The position numbers and the translations under genes are program-made. Source: Pempheris klunzingeri (taxonomy: Eukaryota > Chordata > Actinopteri > Acropomatiformes > Pempheridae). Taken from it: a DNA stretch of 64,000 bases. Under the pieces are notes generated by a model, which was not told the origin of the DNA, searched no databases, and saw only the letters and a program-made list of their open reading frames with translations. Numbering within the stretch: position 1 is the first letter of the stretch; each line of letters begins with the position of its first letter. The stretch lies in assembly GCF_042242105.1 (NCBI RefSeq), contig NC_092027.1, positions 13,078,221-13,142,220 on the forward strand, given 5' to 3'. Below are positions 57,929 through 64,000 of this stretch, in pieces.

Positions 57929-60900
57929 GGGGGGTAGCTACAGAGATGAGAGAGGGAACGGTGAGGAAGAGAAGTGAGGAGGGGGATGAAGGAGGAAGAG
58001 GAAGGGGTAATATAGTCCTTCTAGTCTTAAAATAACTACAGCATGTAGGTTCCTGCAGAAACAACAGGAGAGAGACAGCCAGATAGTGAGACAGTCAGAT
58101 GGGGGTGGGGGGTCCTGGTTTTGGGTTGTCTAGTGTTTGGAGCTACTTCTCCAGTCCCCTGTGAGCATCCTTGGCTGAGTTGCCACTGTATCTGGTCTGT
58201 GTGAAGTCTGTTTACATTAGATGTGTGTCTGTCTGTCTGAACGTCTGTCTGCCTTTTTGTTTGTCTGCACATATGGTTTATGTGTTGCTCTCTGTTCATT
58301 TATAAGCTTTGTGTGTGTGTTTGCTGTGTGTGCGTGCTTGCACATGCTTGCTCTTGGCAGGAGATACAGCACGCACACTGATGATGGAGATCATTAGGAA
58401 TTTCCTGCAGCTGGGGAGGGGGTGGTGGTGGGGGGGTTGGACGAGGGAGGGGGCGGGACGGGTGGGATTTGAGTGGGTGAGAAAGAAAGGAGAGGTCATA
58501 CTGAAGGAGAGTGTGAGTGGACTGGTATGGGGGGGTGGGAGGTGAGGATCTGTATTTAAGTGTGTTAGTTGGGCTGTCTCTGTTTGACTGACGTGTGTGT
58601 GCATGGAGCTGCAACCCACCAAAGCCCAAAGTTCAGCTCTGTCTTTGAGGGCTGTTGCTGGTAATTTGTGTGCAAGCATGTCGACCACGGTAGCACGATA
58701 TGTGTCTAAAACATTCCTCACCCCTTTTGGCACACTTACACACACCTCAAGTTCTCAAAAAACGCAGGTCTGTTGATTGGAAGAGTTTGGATGTGCTTTT
58801 ATTTTGGCTGTTCAGTGTTACTGCCTATTGGGCAACAGTGCACTGCAGTCAAGGCAAGACGTTATAACTTCACTGCTGTTTTTTGTTGTTGTTGAATTAA
58901 AACTTTTCCATTTGACCAAGTATTGAGTAAATATTGAAAACTTTATTCCAACAGTGGGAAGGAAAATAAAGCCTTCAAATCAGTTTAAGATGATGTACGC
59001 TGTGCTCATGTTAAATGAAGGTTGTTCTTGTGTTCTGAAGTTGAATATTTGTTTCTTTTATTCTCAAGCTGATGTGAAATCACATCAATATGCATCAAAA
59101 ATACATTTCCATATATTTTTTTAACTTCCAGCACCACACTCAGAGGCCTTATTCATGATTAAATATTTGATTAGCTTATTATACACGGTGAATGTTTAGA
59201 GCTCATTGGCCACTGTGAAGTGATGCTTTGTAATGTTGTGTAATGTTTCTTTGACGGACTTTTATCACGTAGAATACAACACGACGCGCAAGCTTCCCCG
59301 TCATTTTCTACTGGAAACACCTCAAGGACGTGAAACAGTCTTCATGAACTGTTTTCATGACTTGAAAACAGTTAGTCATCAAGTTGTCTAACAGTTTTGT
59401 GGATTGTCTTTTGCATTATTTTTCTCATATTTCTTTCAATTGATGTTTTTTTTTGTAAAAGACTTGTTTTGCAGGTTGTCATGTGTTGTATGTTGGTTTG
59501 AGGCTGTTGGAGCTGGAGGTTGAGGTTGCCTCAGGGTTGAGGTGGTGTGGAGGAGGCTGATGGTAGCTGAGTTTCTGCACGGTGTCACTCAGTCTCCATG
59601 GACCCCACTTCCCCCGCCCCACCCCTCTTTCTCTCCTGGCCTCACATACACTTTCTCCATCCTTCTCCTCCTTCTGTCCCCCTCTCTGTTTTATCCCCCC
59701 TTCCTCTTATCTGTCTAAACCTCTCTGTGGAGCTCCCCCCCTTCCCCCCTCACCACCTCTCTCTCACTACCTCTCTCTCTTTCTCTCTCCCCTCCATGTC
59801 CCCCTCCCTTACACCCCCCCATGCTGTTTCGGTGCTGCTGCCTGTCTCTTAGCAACAACTGCACACCCGTTAGAGCTCAGTGAGTGCTTTTACAAACACA
59901 CCCAGGAAGACACACTCGCACACGCGCACACTCACAGACACACACATGCGTGCGAGCACAAACACATCCACACACACACGCAGGGTCTAGTTCCTCATTG
60001 AGGGCTGCTGCTGGCAGGCCTGTGAGTCTGCAAGCCTTTGTGGCAGTGAGATAGATGGGAAGAGAATAGATATGCTGTATAGCTACCATGTACAGGATGA
60101 TTGCTCCTCTCAGACTGTGCACAACAGGGCAACTGCCCAAACTGGTTCTTGTCTTTGATTTGACACTGGCAAGTGTGCACATACACTCTGTGGTGTGTTG
60201 TCTTGTTGCCTGACCAAAAACTTTAACTTGCAGATGAGAAATATGCGAGATCAAAAATGTTCAAACAGTATCATTCATATGAGAGCGGCTCTTTGTGAAA
60301 CAGATTCAACAGATCATCATGTGGGAGCAGTGCACACCATCGGCTGTTTTCACAGAGACAATACTACGCCACTGTGTGTTCCAAAGCCCCAGAGCCATCA
60401 TTCACAGTAAAATGCACCAAAACGCATTTGCTACGTATGACGGTGAATATATTGGAATGGCGGCTGATGGATGCCAGGAGTGTTTGCTTAAACAATGAAT
60501 CATGGTGGGAGCGTTTGATTGGTTGGCATCTAAGCCCTGTCAGAATGCCCCCCCGCCGAGCACAGTAGAGGGATATTTGCATGTGCGTCTTTGTTTTGTG
60601 TATGATCGTGCAAGACTATATATGTGTGCGTGTGTGTGACATGTATGTCTTTATGTGCAAATCGATGTGTGAGTGTGTGGGAGGATGAAGCTGTGGGGGC
60701 ATATTTGAATGTGTCTTTGTGCGCTGGTATGTGTTGCAATGTCTGTGTGTGTCGTTGAGTGTGTGTATGTATGTGTAAGCACATGTGCAGCAATGTTTAA
60801 TTAAAGCATGTGTTCTTCTCCTTCTCTCACACACCGGTCAGATGGAGCCTTAATTAATGAATGCTGTTAATTAGACGAGAGAGAAAGTGAGAACAGGAAT

Positions 60901-62416
60901 GGTGGAGAAGAGAGGCAGGGAGACGGCACTGGGGCATGGGAGGGAATGGATGAGAAGGTTAAAGAAAGTGTTGTTTTGTGTTGTGTGTGTGTGCATCTCC
61001 ATGTTTGTCTGTCCCAGTTGTGTCATTCCTCAGAGCTGCAGAACGTTAAGGTTGGTCTGCTTCATGTGTGCAGCCCCAAACTCTCCTAAAGCAAAACTCT
61101 CACACTCCTCCTCCTTTTCCTCTACTGCTTTCTCCTCTCACCTCCTTCAACTTTTTCTTTCCTCCCTCTTCAATCTGTCTGGCTCTATCTCTCCCTCCAC
61201 TTACTATCCTCTCCCTGTCTCAAACACATCTTTCACCTCCCTGTACTTCTTCTGTCTATCACCCTCTCTCACTCATACTTTCTCACCCATTCACGCACCC
61301 ATTCTAGTGTCTTTCACCCCACCCCTCCCTTCCCTGTCCCAGTCTTTCTCTCTCACTCTCTGTCCTCCCTCCCACCTAATCAGAGCCATATGTTGGAGAA
61401 GGAGGCAGGGAGATCTGAGGATGGACAGGATTTTGTTCTATGTGGAGAGTGTGGTAGAGAGTTGGAGCGTATATGCATGCAAGCGTGGCACACTGGTATT
61501 TGTGTTTGATTGTGTGCAATGCATGCAGTCAGGTGTGAGTCTGATAGCATGTGTGGTCCAGATTTCTAAAGATGCATGTCTGTTCTGGCTGCATGTACTT
61601 CCATTTCTCCCTTGCTCTGGGTCTCTCTAATCCCTCCATCGTTCCCGTCTTTCTGTCACCTTCCTCTCCATCCTCTTAACACCTCTCTATTCATTACCTC
61701 TCTACTTCCCCCTGGTGGCTGCAATTATTCACACATTCTCATTCTTGTTGCACCCTGCAAGTCTAGTGCTTTGTAATGCATTTGAATAGTTTTGGCGAAA
61801 TGTGGCATGCAGTGTGAGTGTGCCAGTGTGTGTGAGTGCTTTTCACTACCACTCAATTTTTTTATTATAATTTATGGATTTTTACAACATATCTATATAG
61901 TCTCACTGAAAAATGTCGAGACTGAAAAAAATGTGGCATAGCTCGCTCAATCCCAAACACAAAACACGATTCTGTGAGTCTGGTCATCATCATGTAGTGA
62001 TGATCCTCAGTGTGTGTTAGTGTTCATATCGAAAATCTAGGAGAATAGATGAAGTGGCACTGACTTACTTGTGTAGCGACAATCTTACTTGTGTAGCAAC
62101 AAAATGCTGGTACACATCGAAATGAAAGTAACAGTAGAGTTGGAGTTTTATTGCAAGTCATCTACCAAAATAATTGTGTCTGATGTGAGATGGTGCAGCC
62201 CTCACCAAAATACTGATTCGAGTCTGGTCTGGTGCGTGCTGTGACATCATGTACTAATCTCTTATTCTCTTTTTCTTTCTGCTCCACCCTCCTCCTCACT
62301 CCTTCCTGATTCTTTTTTCCCCCACTCACTGTTTCACCCACCTTCTTCAACTCCCTGTCCCCACCACTGTCTGTCTGTCTCTTTGTCTGTCTGTCTCTCT
62401 CTTTCTCTCACTCTAG

Positions 62417-62457
62417 CAACCATGGGCAAAAGACAGGAGCAGAGGGGAGAGAGAGAA
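62417..62457 (+). other. possible small exon upstream of ahdc1 coding exon
   Basis: The acceptor 'tctctcactctag' is followed by 'caaccatggg' (a strong Kozak ATG) and 41 bp, then 'gtatgt' as donor. It could be a noncoding or uORF-bearing 5' exon of ahdc1. Nothing else supports it. Confidence 0.2.
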
Positions 62458-63021
62458 GTATGTGAGCTCTCCACTGCAGTATTGATGACCCAATGATCCC
62501 CTGCAGAACAGAGCCAGTCAGGCAGACAGAGTGAGGCTCAACTCAGAATCAAAATCAGAATCAGCGCTACAACCATTCAAAGCAACCAATTGAGCAGGAT
62601 ATGAATGGTAAATCTTATCTAATGCCGTAATGCTGCTGTGTGGGTGGCACAGTTAATAGAGTAGAGTGCATTACGTATTAGGTTTATGGCCTATTGCCAA
62701 AAATGTTGACTGTTGATTGTATCACACAACCACACTTTCATCTGTACTTCAAATGTTTGATTTTTGCATGATCAGTGTCTGCCTTACAATGACCAATATA
62801 TTTATTTGCGAGGTGTTTAGATTAAATACCAACAAGGAGATGTTGGATTTATTTGTGGACTTCTTATCCAGTTGATAATATTGTTTTTATTTCTGTCGTC
62901 AGGTCCTTGAATCTTCTTGCCAGCTGTTAGAAGAAGGCAGCTACAAAGAAGAAACACATTTTCAAACAGCAGAAAACATTCCTCCTTTTCCTCCCTAAGC
63001 ACCAGCAAGACCGTCCACTGA

Positions 63022-64000
63022 ATGAGTGGTTTGTCAGATCACCTACATTCAGGCCAAACTGGGGCTCCAGCAGGCTGTGGGGGGACTCAGTCAGAGGAAA
63101 AAGAGTGTGTGGAGGCACTGGAGGGGTTGGCAGGGCCCGAGCTCTGGACCAGGGAGCTCGGGCTCCAGGAGGGGTCCCAGGATCCCTCTGACGATGGACT
63201 GGCACCGGTGACCTCCGACCACTTTCCCTCCTCTTCTCCTTCAGCCCTGGCCAACGGCCTCCATCTACAGAGAGGGCTGGGGCACAGCACTTGCCGGCGG
63301 AGGCAAACGGAGACTCATACTACTGCTGAGGCAGAAACATTTGCAGAGACTCTTAGAAACATGCAAACGCACATAGACCCAGATGTGCATGCACAGGCTG
63401 ATACACACTCACGCGTGGATAATTGTGGACTCATTGATATCAGCGCACATACGGGTTCTGTAGGGCCTGAACGCTCCAGAACTCTTAGACCAGAGGCCAT
63501 ACACACAACCTCACCTCAACCCCTGTCTTTGGCACTTAGCAATCATCCTGCCTCCAGTAATCAGCTGGCAGCCCCAGTCCTCACTACGGAGACAGACATG
63601 CCCTCAACCTTTTGTCCAGTGCCTGTTGGTCCAAACCCAAACACTGGCTCCTCTCCTCTTCCTGTGGAGGCGGAGAAGAAGTATGCACTCCGCAGCTCTG
63701 GACGTCCCCGATTCCCCTGTCATCTGCGCAAATCCTCCCGCCTCCGCCGAAGTCTAGAGGATGGGGAGAAGAGAGTGGGTAGGGAGAAGGGAGGAGAGGA
63801 GGAGGATGAAGTATTGGAGGAGAAGATCTGGAGGGCTAAAGAGGAGGAGGTGGCTGTTGGTGAGAAAGAAGAGCAATTGTCTGTGGAGGCTCTTCTCCCC
63901 ACTGTTCCCTGTCCCACAGACATCGCTCTTGCTCTAACTGTACCCAAACCTGTTCCTAAAGCTATACCTAAACCTGGGCCTAGACTCGGGCATAGACCTG
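63022..64000 (+). CDS. ahdc1: AT-hook DNA-binding motif-containing protein 1 (Ahdc1), N-terminal part, cut by window end
   Basis: A frame open from ATG 63022 to the window edge (326 codons, no stop). An in-frame TGA lies directly before the ATG, and the exon probably begins at 62903 after 'tttctgtcgtcag', so the start is well placed. The peptide is Ser/Pro/Glu-rich and disordered. At residues 220-239 it has KYALRSSGRPRFPCHLRK, resembling the KYALRRTDRP...CRRRK segment of human AHDC1 as I remember it, a basic nuclear-protein motif. Residues about 310-326 are Lys-Pro repeats. One very long coding exon and position next to fgr both fit AHDC1, whose human CDS is in one exon. AHDC1 is a nuclear protein linked to Xia-Gibbs syndrome. 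The AT-hooks would lie beyond the window. Confidence 0.75.
   Translation, partial: MSGLSDHLHSGQTGAPAGCGGTQSEEKECVEALEGLAGPELWTRELGLQEGSQDPSDDGLAPVTSDHFPSSSPSALANGLHLQRGLGHSTCRRRQTETHTTAEAETFAETLRNMQTHIDPDVHAQADTHSRVDNCGLIDISAHTGSVGPERSRTLRPEAIHTTSPQPLSLALSNHPASSNQLAAPVLTTETDMPSTFCPVPVGPNPNTGSSPLPVEAEKKYALRSSGRPRFPCHLRKSSRLRRSLEDGEKRVGREKGGEEEDEVLEEKIWRAKEEEVAVGEKEEQLSVEALLPTVPCPTDIALALTVPKPVPKAIPKPGPRLGHRP

Larger units (their letters stand above)
52097..62902 (+). other. long 5' intron of ahdc1, microsatellite-rich
   Basis: There are no recognised coding exons over about 10.8 kb. It holds (CA)n at 52320-52375, (CAG)n at 52821-52849, (TCTG)n at 53110-53179, (CA)n at 53923-53951 and 54980-55014, (GA)n at 57764-57802 and (TG)n at 57885-57927. 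It also holds long pyrimidine tracts (55140-55380, 59580-59830, 61080-61380) and a purine tract (55430-55770). High-complexity blocks at 54100-54600, 54860-55130 and 60200-60570 stand out from these. Confidence 0.55.

Noticed and set aside
60887..61630. 247-codon + strand frame
   Set aside because: Mostly translation of a C/T-rich tract and GT repeats; no domain and no codon pattern typical of a real exon.

Overview
The window is nuclear DNA from a ray-finned fish, most likely a percomorph teleost. The evidence is split genes with GT-AG introns, abundant CA/GT microsatellites, and many short interspersed elements whose sequences I recognise from acanthomorph genomes. These include tRNA-derived SINEs, a MITE with TTAA target sites, and AT-rich 'ggctgcaact...attaatc' elements. 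No prokaryotic, viral, CRISPR or RNA-gene signal was seen.

Five protein-coding genes lie head to tail on the + strand. (1) nobox, 1664-12646, 9 exons, 802 aa: an oocyte homeodomain transcription factor. (2) matn1, 18587-23098, 10 exons, 490 aa: matrilin-1, with VWA-EGF-VWA-coiled coil and a U12-type AT-AC last intron. (3) sesn2, 25591-33055, 11 exons, 556 aa: a sestrin. (4) An Src-family kinase, best called fgr, with coding exons at 41407-49823 (533 or 530 aa) and probable untranslated exons at about 34.3-34.5 kb and 40.5 kb. (5) The start of ahdc1: a CpG-rich 5' exon at about 51.4-52.1 kb, an 11-kb microsatellite-rich intron, and one large coding exon open from 63022 to the window end. All exon junctions were worked out by hand. 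Each multi-exon model keeps frame through every junction and ends at a stop, except ahdc1, which is cut by the window edge.

The genes are not a functional unit. nobox is a germline regulator, matn1 a cartilage matrix protein, sesn2 a stress and leucine sensor of the GATOR2-mTORC1 axis, fgr a membrane-anchored tyrosine kinase, and ahdc1 a nuclear AT-hook protein. From memory, MATN1, SESN2, FGR and AHDC1 all lie in human 1p35-36 in the same relative order, so this block looks like ancient synteny. Human NOBOX is on chromosome 7, so its adjacency here is lineage-dependent.

The observations most worth following are these. The kinase gene holds two phase-matched alternative exons for the SH2-kinase linker and glycine loop, one FynB-like and one FynT-like. 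Several of its splice donors are followed at once by CA/GT repeats. The matn1 AT-AC intron is conserved. The sestrin has an Arg where human SESN2 has a leucine-contacting Thr. An orphan exon-like segment lies in sesn2 intron 2. A 36-bp-arm hairpin lies in nobox intron 2. High-complexity blocks in the ahdc1 5' intron look like conserved non-coding elements. I did not find a clearly unprecedented biological system.
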